In this document: positions 32,257 through 39,502 of the stretch, one piece after another | Layout of the letters: every line of letters begins with the position of its first letter | Position numbering within the stretch: position 1 is the stretch's first letter | Assembly: GCF_007997005.1 (NCBI RefSeq) | Contig: NZ_VOSL01000021.1 | Location: forward strand, 1,169 to 40,670 | DNA length: 39,502 bases | Origin: Lujinxingia vulgaris | GTDB lineage: Bacteria; Myxococcota_A; Bradymonadia; Bradymonadales; Bradymonadaceae | Direction: 5' to 3' | The notes under the pieces: model-generated | What the model was told of the DNA's origin: nothing | The model's database searches: none | Seen by the model: the letters and a program-made list of their open reading frames with translations, nothing else | Position numbers and translations under genes: made by a program

Positions 32257-32285
32257 TTGATGTGCGCACCTCATCTCTTTATTGC
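32257..32285 (+). promoter_or_regulatory. Candidate promoter of the sucA-sucB-lpd genes
   Basis: TTGATG (32257-32262), 17-base spacer, TATTGC (32280-32285). It lies after the terminator-like hairpin and ~200 bases before the likely sucA start. The boxes match the consensus only partly. Nothing else recognisable is seen between 32286 and the gene. Confidence 0.4.
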
Positions 32286-32493
32286 TGCTGGCTACCCCGC
32301 GCGCCGCATCCGACGCGCCCCACCGAACTCGCCACCCCTGCGCCGGGCCCGACCCGCCCTTCGCCCGGTCCGCTCCCGCTTTCGGGAGCCCTGCTCGCCA
32401 CCTCTTCTAAGCTCTGAGAAATAGCTTCGCGCCCGGGTCGTTATGGGACACGACCAGGCCGCTCGACTTGCATCCTTTGTCCTTCAGAAGTTG

Positions 32494-35397
32494 ATGACCG
32501 TGAAAGACTCCAACGAGCAAGCATCCAACTCGCCCCGGCCCACCGCCTCCGAAAGCCAGTTTACCGGGGAGAACCTCGCGTTCATTGAGGATCTCTACCG
32601 CCAGTACCTCGACGATCCCTCCGCGGTCGATCCGAGCTGGAAGCCGATCTTCCAGGAGTACTTCGGCGGTGACGCCGCACCAAACGGCAGCGCCCCCCAC
32701 TTTAAGCCCCGCTCGATCTTCGAGCCGGCCCGCCTGCCCTCCCAGGAGATCGGTGGCGAGGCGGTCTGGGTCGATAAGGCCGAGGGCATCACGGTGAAGG
32801 CCCCCGGGCGCACCGAAGGGTTCGCCGCCCGCGTCGAGGCGATCGTGCGCGCCTTCCGCCTCCACGGTCACCTCATCGCGAAGATCGATCCCCTCGATCG
32901 CCCGCGCCGCCCCGCGCCCCCGGAGCTTGAGCCCTCGCTCTACGGCTTCTCCTCCGGCGATCTTAAGGCGAAGGTCAACTACGAGCCCCTCTTCGGCTCG
33001 CGCGAGGTGACCCTGGGCGATCTGATCCAGCGCCTGCGCGATCTCTACTGCGGCCACATCGCCGTCGAGTACCAGAACATGCCGGGCAGCCAGTCACGCA
33101 CCTGGCTGCGCGATCGCATCGAGCGCAACGACTACGCCCCGCTCGATGTCGCCGCCGATGGCCCGCACATCCTCAAAAAGCTCGTCGACGCCGACGCCTT
33201 TGAGACCTTCCTGCATAAGAAGTACGTCGGCGCGAAGCGCTTCTCGCTGACCGGCGGGGAGTCGCTGATCCCCATGCTCGACTTCATGCTCGAAGAGGCC
33301 GCCGACTCCGGCGTCGAAGAGGTCGTCGTGGGCATGGCCCACCGCGGTCGCCTCAACGTGCTGCACAACATCATGAACAAGCCTGCCGAGGCGATGTTCT
33401 CGGAGTTTGAGAAAGTTCAAACCCCCGAGGAGTACGTCGGCAGCAGCGACGTCAAATACCATATGGGGTTCTCCAGCGATCACCCCACCCGCAACGGCAA
33501 GACCGTTCACCTCTCGCTCTGCTTTAACCCCAGCCACCTGGAGTTCGTGAACCCGGTGGTGCTGGGGCGCGTGCGCGCCAAACAGGATCGCCTGGGCAAC
33601 GAAGCCGCCCGCCAGAAACTTCTGCCGCTGCTCCTGCACGGCGACGCGGCCTTCTCCGGCCAGGGCATCGTGACCGAGTCGCTCAACCTGGCGCGTGTCA
33701 AAGGCTACAACGTCGGCGGCACCATTCACGTGGTGATCAACAACCAGATCGGCTTCACCACCAACCCCGAAGACGGCCGCTCAACCACCTACGCCACCGA
33801 CGTGGCGAAGATGCTCGAAGTGCCGATCTTCCACGTCAACGGCGACGACCCCGAAGCCTGCGTGCGCGTGATGAAGCTCGCCATGCAGTACCGCCAGCGC
33901 TTTGGCGAAGACGTCATCATCGACCTGGTCTGCTACCGCCGCTACGGCCACAACGAAGGCGACGAGCCCCGCTTCACCCAGCCGATGATGTACGGCGCCA
34001 TCGACAGCTCTAAGCCGGTGCGTGAGAAGTACGTCGACAGCCTCATCGAGCGCCAGATCATGAGCGCCGAGGAGACCGAGGCGGTCTGGAACGAGCGCAT
34101 GGACTACTACGGCGAAGTCTTCAAAGAGGTGCGCGAGCAGCCCCTGCCCAAGTCCATCAGCACCCTCGACGGGCTGTGGACCCCCTACCACGGCGGTGAG
34201 CTTGAAGCCGGCGCGGGCAACGACGCGCCCATCGGCGAAGATCTCTTCAAAGAGCTCGCCACCAAACTCACCGAGGTCCCGGAGAGCCACAACGTGCACC
34301 GCACCCTGCGCCGCTTCCTCAAAGGTCGCGAGCAGGTCGCCTCTGGCGAGGCCCCGGCCGACTGGGGCACCGGCGAAGCGCTGGCCTTTGCCTCGCTCTT
34401 GATCAACGGCACGCGCATCCGCATGACCGGCCAGGACTGCATCCGCGGCACGTTTAGCCACCGCCACGCCGCCCTCTTCGACACCGAGACCGGTGAAGGC
34501 TACTGGCCGCTTCGACACCTGACCGAAGACCAGGCCTCCATCGAGATCTACAACTCCACCCTCTCTGAGAACGCGGTCCTGGGCTTTGAGTACGGCTTTA
34601 GCCTCGACTCCCCCGACGCGCTCGTGCTCTGGGAGGCGCAGTTCGGCGACTTCGTCAACGGCGCCCAGGTCATCATCGACCAGTTCATCAACTCCGGTGA
34701 AGATAAGTGGAAGCGCCTCAGCGCGCTCACCCTCCTGCTTCCTCACGGCTACGAGGGTCAGGGACCGGAGCACTCCTCCGCCCGCCTGGAGCGCTTCCTG
34801 CAACTCTGCGCCGGCGACAACATGTACGTCTGCAACATGACCACGCCTGCGCAGTACTTCCACGCGCTGCGCCGCCAGGTCCTGCACCCGGCCCGCAAAC
34901 CTCTGATCGTGATGAGCCCCAAGAGCCTGCTGCGCCACAAAGACGCGGTCAGCCCCATGGAAGACTTCACCACCGTGGGCTTCCAGCCCATCCTCAAAGA
35001 GACGCGCGAGTCGGTGAACACCGAGAAGGTTCGCCGCGTGCTCCTGTGCTCGGGCAAGATCTACTACGACCTCTGCGATCACGCCGCCGAGCAGGGCATC
35101 GACGATGTGGCGATCGTGCGCGTCGAGCAGCTCTACCCGCTGGAGGGCAAACTCCTGCAGGAGGCGGTCGCGCCCTTTAAGAACGCCCGCGAGATCGTGT
35201 GGGTCCAGGAAGAGCCCAAGAACATGGGCTCCTGGCACTACATCTTCCCGCGACTCATCGAGCTCTTCGGTGCCGATCCGCTGCCGGCCTACGTCGGTCG
35301 CGTGGCCAGCGCCAGCCCGGCCACCGGCGCCTACGAGAGCCACGAGCTTGAGCAGCGGGCGCTGGTCACCAAAGCCTTCGCCGAGACTCTCGATTAA
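32494..35397 (+). CDS. sucA: 2-oxoglutarate dehydrogenase E1 component, 967 aa
   Basis: Thiamine-diphosphate-dependent decarboxylase that turns 2-oxoglutarate into a succinyl group on the E2 lipoyl arm, in the TCA cycle. The N-terminal E2-binding-type segment LAFIEDLYRQYLDDP is near residues 28-42. The cofactor and substrate motifs VGMAHRGRLNVL (~280), HGDAAFSGQGI (~382) and NNQIGFTTNP (~416) follow. The C-terminal pyrimidine-binding half contains the EYGFSLDSPDALVLWEAQFG block. The length fits OdhA/SucA. The start is uncertain: ATG 32494 has only weak AGAAG upstream, GTG 32500 is possible, and ATG 32443 in the same frame has no site at all. Confidence 0.96.
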   Translation: MTVKDSNEQASNSPRPTASESQFTGENLAFIEDLYRQYLDDPSAVDPSWKPIFQEYFGGDAAPNGSAPHFKPRSIFEPARLPSQEIGGEAVWVDKAEGITVKAPGRTEGFAARVEAIVRAFRLHGHLIAKIDPLDRPRRPAPPELEPSLYGFSSGDLKAKVNYEPLFGSREVTLGDLIQRLRDLYCGHIAVEYQNMPGSQSRTWLRDRIERNDYAPLDVAADGPHILKKLVDADAFETFLHKKYVGAKRFSLTGGESLIPMLDFMLEEAADSGVEEVVVGMAHRGRLNVLHNIMNKPAEAMFSEFEKVQTPEEYVGSSDVKYHMGFSSDHPTRNGKTVHLSLCFNPSHLEFVNPVVLGRVRAKQDRLGNEAARQKLLPLLLHGDAAFSGQGIVTESLNLARVKGYNVGGTIHVVINNQIGFTTNPEDGRSTTYATDVAKMLEVPIFHVNGDDPEACVRVMKLAMQYRQRFGEDVIIDLVCYRRYGHNEGDEPRFTQPMMYGAIDSSKPVREKYVDSLIERQIMSAEETEAVWNERMDYYGEVFKEVREQPLPKSISTLDGLWTPYHGGELEAGAGNDAPIGEDLFKELATKLTEVPESHNVHRTLRRFLKGREQVASGEAPADWGTGEALAFASLLINGTRIRMTGQDCIRGTFSHRHAALFDTETGEGYWPLRHLTEDQASIEIYNSTLSENAVLGFEYGFSLDSPDALVLWEAQFGDFVNGAQVIIDQFINSGEDKWKRLSALTLLLPHGYEGQGPEHSSARLERFLQLCAGDNMYVCNMTTPAQYFHALRRQVLHPARKPLIVMSPKSLLRHKDAVSPMEDFTTVGFQPILKETRESVNTEKVRRVLLCSGKIYYDLCDHAAEQGIDDVAIVRVEQLYPLEGKLLQEAVAPFKNAREIVWVQEEPKNMGSWHYIFPRLIELFGADPLPAYVGRVASASPATGAYESHELEQRALVTKAFAETLD

Positions 35398-35405
35398 GCC
35401 CCAGG

Positions 35406-35479
35406 CAAGCCCCCTGCGGGCTTGTGTTTCAGCGCCCAGGTCTGGTAACCCCTTGGGCGCGGCGAGGCTGCACCTCGCC
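35406..35479 (+). promoter_or_regulatory. Three consecutive hairpins between sucA and sucB
   Basis: CAAGCCC/GGGCTTG (35406-35424), GCGCCCA/TGGGCGC (35432-35460) and GGCGAGG/CCTCGCC (35461-35479), all perfect 7-bp stems, in a 148-bp gap. Only the first is followed by a short T-rich stretch. They could set the E1:E2 expression ratio. Confidence 0.6.
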
Positions 35480-35545
35480 AGTCCATGTTGTGATAGTGAG
35501 CCCCTGTATTTTTAGTACTTACGTTGCACGCCTACGAGGCCTTAC

Positions 35546-36778
35546 ATGAGCGTACCCGTAGAGGTCCCCACCCTTGGTGAGTCTGTCACCGAGGCGATCA
35601 TCGCTGAATGGCTGAAAAAAGAAGGTGATTTCGTCGAAGAAGACGAGATCATCGCCGAGCTGGAGACCGACAAGATCACCGTCGAAGTCCCCGCACCGGT
35701 CGCAGGCACGATCAAGAAGCTGCGTTTTGCCATCGACGACGCCGTCAACCCGGGCGATGTCATCGCCGATATCGAGCCCGGTGAGTCCAAAGGCGGCGAC
35801 GCCGGCGATGCGAAAGCCGACGCCTCCAAAGAAGAAGCACCCAAAGCCGCAGCTGCCGCCGAGGAAGGCGACGACGCCGACCACGATAAAGTCGGCCCGG
35901 CGGTGCGCCGCCTCGTCGAAGAGAACAACCTGGAGCTGGCCGATATCAAAGGCACCGGCCCCGGCGGACGCGTCACCAAGGGCGATGTGCAGCAGCACAT
36001 CAAAGATGGCGGCACCTCCCGCAAGAAAGCCGAGGCCGAGAAGGCCGTGGAAGCCTCGCGCCCCGCGGTCGATCAGGGCGCGCTCGAAGAGCGCGTGACC
36101 ATGAGCAAGCTGCGCCAGACCGTGGCGCGCCGCCTGGTCGAAGCCCAGCATAACGCCGCGATGCTCACCACCTTCAACGAAGTCGACATGACCGAGATCA
36201 TGGCTCTGCGCAAGCAGTACCAGGATCGCTTCGTCAAGAAGTACGGCATCAAGCTCGGCTTCATGTCCTTCTTCATCAAAGCCTCGATCGAAGCGCTCAA
36301 AGCCTTCCCCTCGGTCAACGCCGAGATCGACGGCAACGATGTCGTCTACAAGAACTACTACAACATCGGCGTGGCCGTCGGCGGTGGCCGCGGGCTGGTG
36401 GTGCCGGTGCTCAAGAACGCCGACCAGTACAGCTTCGCGCAGACCGAGCAGGAGCTGGGCAAGCTCGTCGACAAGGCCGTCAACAACAAGTTGACCCTGC
36501 CTGAGCTTCAGGGCGGCACCTTCACCATCTCCAACGGTGGCATCTACGGCTCGATGCTCTCCACGCCCATCCTCAACCCGCCGCAGTCGGGTATCCTGGG
36601 GATGCACAACATCGTGGAGCGCCCGGTCGCCATCGACGGCAAGGTCGAGATCCGCCCGATCATGTACCTGGCCCTCTCCTACGACCACCGCATCATCGAT
36701 GGTCGCGAGGCGGTCAGCTTCCTGGTCCGCATCAAAGAATGCCTGGAAAACCCCGAGCGCATCCTGCTCGAAGTCTGA
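35546..36778 (+). CDS. sucB: 2-oxoglutarate dehydrogenase E2 (dihydrolipoyl succinyltransferase), 410 aa
   Basis: Core of the complex; moves the succinyl group from its lipoyl arm to CoA. One lipoyl domain (1-~77) with [17 protein letters not shown], Lys43 being the lipoylated residue. An Ala/Glu/Lys linker follows, then the E3-binding domain ([19 protein letters not shown]). The catalytic domain ends with [13 protein letters not shown], His381 and Asp385 being the active-site pair. The [17 protein letters not shown] start is typical of the succinyl type rather than pyruvate E2. GAGG lies 9 bases before the ATG. It lies between E1 and E3 genes. Confidence 0.97.
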   Translation: MSVPVEVPTLGESVTEAIIAEWLKKEGDFVEEDEIIAELETDKITVEVPAPVAGTIKKLRFAIDDAVNPGDVIADIEPGESKGGDAGDAKADASKEEAPKAAAAAEEGDDADHDKVGPAVRRLVEENNLELADIKGTGPGGRVTKGDVQQHIKDGGTSRKKAEAEKAVEASRPAVDQGALEERVTMSKLRQTVARRLVEAQHNAAMLTTFNEVDMTEIMALRKQYQDRFVKKYGIKLGFMSFFIKASIEALKAFPSVNAEIDGNDVVYKNYYNIGVAVGGGRGLVVPVLKNADQYSFAQTEQELGKLVDKAVNNKLTLPELQGGTFTISNGGIYGSMLSTPILNPPQSGILGMHNIVERPVAIDGKVEIRPIMYLALSYDHRIIDGREAVSFLVRIKECLENPERILLEV

Positions 36779-36780
36779 TC

Positions 36781-36841
36781 CCTGGCGCGTCGCCAGGGCG
36801 GCGAGTGTCAGAGAGAGGTCGGGGCCGAAGGCCCCGGCCTC
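36781..36841 (+). promoter_or_regulatory. Two hairpins between sucB and lpd
   Basis: CCTGGCG-CGT-CGCCAGG (36781-36797) starts two bases after the sucB stop. A 12-base inverted repeat with one internal mismatch pair, GAGGTCGGGGCC with GGCCCCGGCCTC, follows at 36815-36841. There is no T run. Confidence 0.65.
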
Positions 36842-36918
36842 TTCGCCCATAAGGCCCGGTCGCCCCGCTGTGACGCGCTCGCCAGATGGCCTCAACGCCC
36901 CTGAACAAAGGCTCTACT

Positions 36919-38313
36919 ATGTATGATCTCGTTGTGATCGGTTCCGGCCCCGGCGGCTACATCGCCGCCATCCGCGCCGCCCAGCTCGACATGAAAGTCG
37001 CCGTCGTTGAACGCTACGCCACCTTCGGCGGCACCTGCCTCAACGTCGGCTGCATCCCCTCGAAAGCTCTGCTCGAATCGAGCGAGCGCTATGAAGAGGC
37101 CAAAGATCACTTCGCCGACCACGGCATCACCATCAACGAGGTCAGCTTCGACCTCAAGAAGATGCTCGCCCGCAAAGACGAAGTCGTCGCCAGCCTCACC
37201 GGCGGCGTGGCCGGCCTCTTTCAGAAGAACGACATCGCCACCTTCCAGGGCCACGGCACCATCGTTGATGCCAAAAAGGTGGAGGTGAAGAAGGACGACG
37301 GCTCGGTGGAGACGCTGGAGACCGAGCGCATCCTCATCGCCACCGGCTCCAAGCCCATCACGCTGCCCGGCGTCGAGCTCGACAAGGAGTACATCGTCGA
37401 CTCCACCGGCGCGCTGGAGTTCCAGGAGGTCCCGGAGCACCTGGTGATCATCGGTGCCGGCGTCATCGGTCTGGAGCTCGGCTCGGTGTGGCGTCGCCTC
37501 GGCGCGAAGGTCACCGTCATCGAATACCTCGATGAGATCTTCGGTGGCCGCGCCGACAAAGACGTCTCTCGCCTGGCCCAGCGCGTCTTCAAGAAGCAGG
37601 GCATCGCGTTTGAGCTGGGCGCGGCCGTCACTGGCGCCGAGGTCAAAGATGGCAAGGTCACCGCAACCTTTGAGCAGAAGGGCGAGACCAAAACCATCGA
37701 ATGCGACCGCCTGCTGGTCGGCGTGGGGCGCAAGCCTTACACCGAAGGCCTGGGCCTGGAGAACATCGGCCTGGAGACCACCAAACGCGGCTTCATCGAG
37801 GTCAATGAGCATTACGAGACCTCCGTCGAAGGCGTCTACGCCATCGGTGATGTGATCCCCGGCCCGATGCTCGCCCACCTGGCCGAGCATGAGGGCGTCA
37901 CCTGCGTCGAGCGCATCAAGGGCATCGCCGGACACGTCAACTACGACGCCATCCCCGATGTGGTCTACACCCACCCCGAGATCGCCTCGGTCGGTAAGAC
38001 CGAGCAGCAGCTCAAAGAGGCGGGCATCAAGTTCAAGGCCGGCAAGTTCCCCTTCAAAGCCAACGGCCGCGCCCGCGCGCTCAATGACACCGAAGGCTTT
38101 GTGAAGATCCTGGCCGACGCCGAGACCGACCGCATCCTCGGCGCGCATATCATCGGCCCGCGCGCCGGCGATCTGATCGCCGAGCTGGCGGTGGCCGTGG
38201 AGTTTGGCTCCAGCGCCGAAGACATCGCGCGCTCGACCCACGCCCACCCCACGCTTGCGGAAGTCATCAAAGAAGCCGCGCTCGACGTGGATGGCCGCAC
38301 GCTCAACCTCTGA
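36919..38313 (+). CDS. lpd: Dihydrolipoyl dehydrogenase (E3), 464 aa
   Basis: FAD-dependent flavoenzyme that reoxidises the lipoyl arm of E2 and makes NADH. FAD motif GSGPGG at 8-13, redox disulfide GGTCLNVGC with Cys40 and Cys45, NAD-binding VIIGAGVIGLELGSVW near 180, second FAD motif YAIGDV, and the catalytic HAHPTLAEV near the C-terminus. The length is standard. The start is placed at ATG 36919 (MYDLVVIG, AAAGG upstream) because the in-frame 36886 start adds 11 residues with no family counterpart. It is probably shared by other 2-oxoacid dehydrogenase complexes too. Confidence 0.97.
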   Translation: MYDLVVIGSGPGGYIAAIRAAQLDMKVAVVERYATFGGTCLNVGCIPSKALLESSERYEEAKDHFADHGITINEVSFDLKKMLARKDEVVASLTGGVAGLFQKNDIATFQGHGTIVDAKKVEVKKDDGSVETLETERILIATGSKPITLPGVELDKEYIVDSTGALEFQEVPEHLVIIGAGVIGLELGSVWRRLGAKVTVIEYLDEIFGGRADKDVSRLAQRVFKKQGIAFELGAAVTGAEVKDGKVTATFEQKGETKTIECDRLLVGVGRKPYTEGLGLENIGLETTKRGFIEVNEHYETSVEGVYAIGDVIPGPMLAHLAEHEGVTCVERIKGIAGHVNYDAIPDVVYTHPEIASVGKTEQQLKEAGIKFKAGKFPFKANGRARALNDTEGFVKILADAETDRILGAHIIGPRAGDLIAELAVAVEFGSSAEDIARSTHAHPTLAEVIKEAALDVDGRTLNL

Positions 38314-38334
38314 GCCGTTGCCGCACCGCCTATG

Positions 38335-38372
38335 AAAAAGCCCGCTCCCCTGCACAGGGAGCGGGCTTTTTT
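38335..38372. terminator. Bidirectional terminator between lpd and the globin gene
   Basis: GCCCGCTCCC (38340-38349) and GGGAGCGGGC (38357-38366) form a perfect 10-bp stem with a 7-base loop, flanked by A5 on the left and T6 on the right, so it can end transcripts from both converging sides. Confidence 0.93.
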
Positions 38373-38393
38373 GTTGCTGCATAAACGGGTGCG

Positions 38394-38822
38394 CTACTCT
38401 TTGGGCCGAAACACCTCGTAGCCCATCTCCTGGCGGGCCTGATCGCCCTGGCGGATCACCAGGTCACGCATCGCCCGATCCAGCCCCAGCCAGGCCTCGC
38501 GCACGTGCGCGGGCACCTCGAACTCCTCCAGCACATCGATGAGGATCTGGTGACGGCGGTCAAAATGCCCCACGAGGATCGGCATCTTCTGGTGCGCCTG
38601 GCGAATCGGCGGGCCCTGGTAGCGTCCCTGCCGGCTGCCGAGATGCGCGTGCACATAGTCGCTCTGCGAGGCGATGAGCGCCTCTTTGTCGCTCATCGCA
38701 AAGAAGAAGCCGATCATTAGATCGTCGAAGAGGCGGTCGTAGAAGGCGCGCATCAACGTCTCCATACGTGCGCGCCCGCCCACCTCCTCGATGACGTCCC
38801 AGCCTGTCTGTCTCTCTGCCAT
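38394..38822 (-). CDS. Truncated haemoglobin, 142 aa
   Basis: A small haem protein of the 2/2 globin type; family members bind oxygen or nitric oxide. Seen: AFYDRLFDDLMIGFFF (residues 26-41, with the B-helix Phe-Tyr pair), SQSDYVHAHLGSRQGRYQGPPI in the E-helix region (part), and AHQKMPILVGHFDRR. His77 of AHQKM is the likely proximal ligand. The length and the lack of a signal peptide fit. AAGG precedes the ATG and overlaps the stop region of the gene upstream (9-bp gap), so the two are probably one operon. The exact globin group (I or III) is uncertain. Confidence 0.85.
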   Translation of the reverse strand: MAERQTGWDVIEEVGGRARMETLMRAFYDRLFDDLMIGFFFAMSDKEALIASQSDYVHAHLGSRQGRYQGPPIRQAHQKMPILVGHFDRRHQILIDVLEEFEVPAHVREAWLGLDRAMRDLVIRQGDQARQEMGYEVFRPKE

Positions 38823-38831
38823 ACTGACCTT

Positions 38832-39502
38832 CTAGCCGATCTCGCGGCGATGCACCGTCATCATTAGCGCGCCCTCATAGATCGAGCCCAGCAGGCGCTC
38901 CGCCGGGATCTGACGCAGCTCGCCAGGCGGCACCGTATGATCACCGGCCCAGCGCAGCGCGCCCTGCGTCAGCGTCACCAGTCGCAGGCGCAGCGGCGCG
39001 GTGGCCAGCGACTCGCCGATCACCTCGATCGGGAGCCAGACCGGCGCGAAGTCGGCCTGCTCCGACCAGATGGTGGGCACGCAAAAGACGGGCATCGCTG
39101 CCAGCGGGGCGTTGGGTGCGGGGCTCTCAAAGACGTCGACCAGCAGGGGGAGCCCCAGCGAGCGGGCGATCTCGGTGATCAAACCATCGAACGCCGCCTC
39201 AGATTTCCCGGCGCGCACCGTCGCGAGGCGCCGCTCCCAGATCTGGCGCGCGCGAGTCAGAAAACCGCTGAAGGCCCCCTGGGCGAGGCTCAGCGCGCGC
39301 TGCTTCTCGGCATCACTCAGGCTGGCAAAGCGCGCGTTCATGGAGGCGCGCGTCGCGGCGAAGGCGGCGTCGATCGCGTCTTGCATCTCGGCGGTCGACG
39401 CCGGCACCCGACGCGGCACACCCACGCGCCAGCTCTGCGGCTCACCCCGGCCAAGGGGCGCCCGCGCCTCAAACGCGCGCGCCCCGAGCTGTCCGGCGCG
39501 CA
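38832..39502 (-). CDS. Hypothetical protein, N-terminus outside the window
   Basis: The frame is open to the right edge; ~222 residues are visible. A GTG at 39425 could be a start, but coding continues upstream without a stop and with similar codon use, so the real start probably lies beyond 39502. The visible part has an Ala-rich helical stretch (SMNARFASLSDAEKQRAL region) followed by a beta-rich half containing FCVPTIWSEQADFAPVWLP. No motif is recognised. It precedes the globin gene by 9 bp. Confidence 0.7.
   Translation of the reverse strand, partial: RAGQLGARAFEARAPLGRGEPQSWRVGVPRRVPASTAEMQDAIDAAFAATRASMNARFASLSDAEKQRALSLAQGAFSGFLTRARQIWERRLATVRAGKSEAAFDGLITEIARSLGLPLLVDVFESPAPNAPLAAMPVFCVPTIWSEQADFAPVWLPIEVIGESLATAPLRLRLVTLTQGALRWAGDHTVPPGELRQIPAERLLGSIYEGALMMTVHRREIG

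Noticed and set aside
32017-32274. Small gene (85 codons, - strand) ahead of atpF', possibly an AtpI/AtpZ-like protein
   Set aside because: No membrane helices as in AtpI, the frame covers the predicted atp promoter and the hairpin region, and there is no Shine-Dalgarno site.
36892-38382. Antisense frame of 496 codons opposite lpd
   Set aside because: Shadow of the dihydrolipoyl dehydrogenase gene. The same reasoning applies to the long - strand frames at 7480-8916, 13606-15138, 33781-35343 and 35519-36895.

Overview
The window is GC-rich, densely packed and bacterial. The signs point to a Bradymonadales-like member of the Myxococcota (former Deltaproteobacteria). They are several cysteine-rich lipoproteins with acidic linkers, an RCC1-repeat surface protein, a giant Ser/Thr-kinase/histidine-kinase hybrid, strong codon bias with long antisense shadow frames, and an F-type ATPase operon of the split b'-b-delta-alpha-gamma-beta-epsilon type without atpB or atpE. 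The taxon is inferred from gene style, not from a marker gene.

Left part (1-15222, all + strand): the 3' part of an RCC1-repeat protein; a 42/43-bp tandem repeat array; two translationally coupled hypothetical genes, one with an Sm-like N-terminus; a SAM methyltransferase; a 1876-residue kinase/ATPase/GAF/histidine-kinase protein; an ankyrin-repeat protein; a second 42/43-bp array; a Wzx-type flippase with a polysaccharide pyruvyl transferase; and a truncated efflux membrane-fusion gene.

Middle part (15231-24836): a YjbR-type protein; two cysteine-rich lipoproteins on the - strand; an endonuclease/exonuclease/phosphatase-fold lipoprotein and a seven-repeat disulfide-rich lipoprotein on the + strand; then four related polytopic membrane proteins on the - strand. 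The third of these in reading order is interrupted by an in-frame TGA. A palindrome of about 170 bp lies just upstream of that interrupted gene.

Right part (24837-39502): the ATP synthase operon (- strand, first gene atpF', last gene atpC), a divergent promoter region, and the oxoglutarate dehydrogenase genes sucA-sucB-lpd (+ strand). A bidirectional terminator follows, then a truncated-haemoglobin gene and a partial hypothetical gene on the - strand. The TCA-cycle complex and the ATP synthase are thus transcribed divergently from one 490-bp region.

The most notable non-coding content is a dispersed hairpin element of about 108 bp. It has five full copies and one short derivative, and at several stems both paired positions change together between copies, as expected for a structure under selection. 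Its type I copies carry a Shine-Dalgarno-like AAGGAGG followed by ATG AAG CTG. Other non-coding signals are the two arrays with the same 42/43-bp period but unrelated unit sequence, a hairpin in every intergenic gap of the atp operon, and an insertion of about 48 residues in AtpD. No tRNA, rRNA, CRISPR array or insertion sequence was seen.
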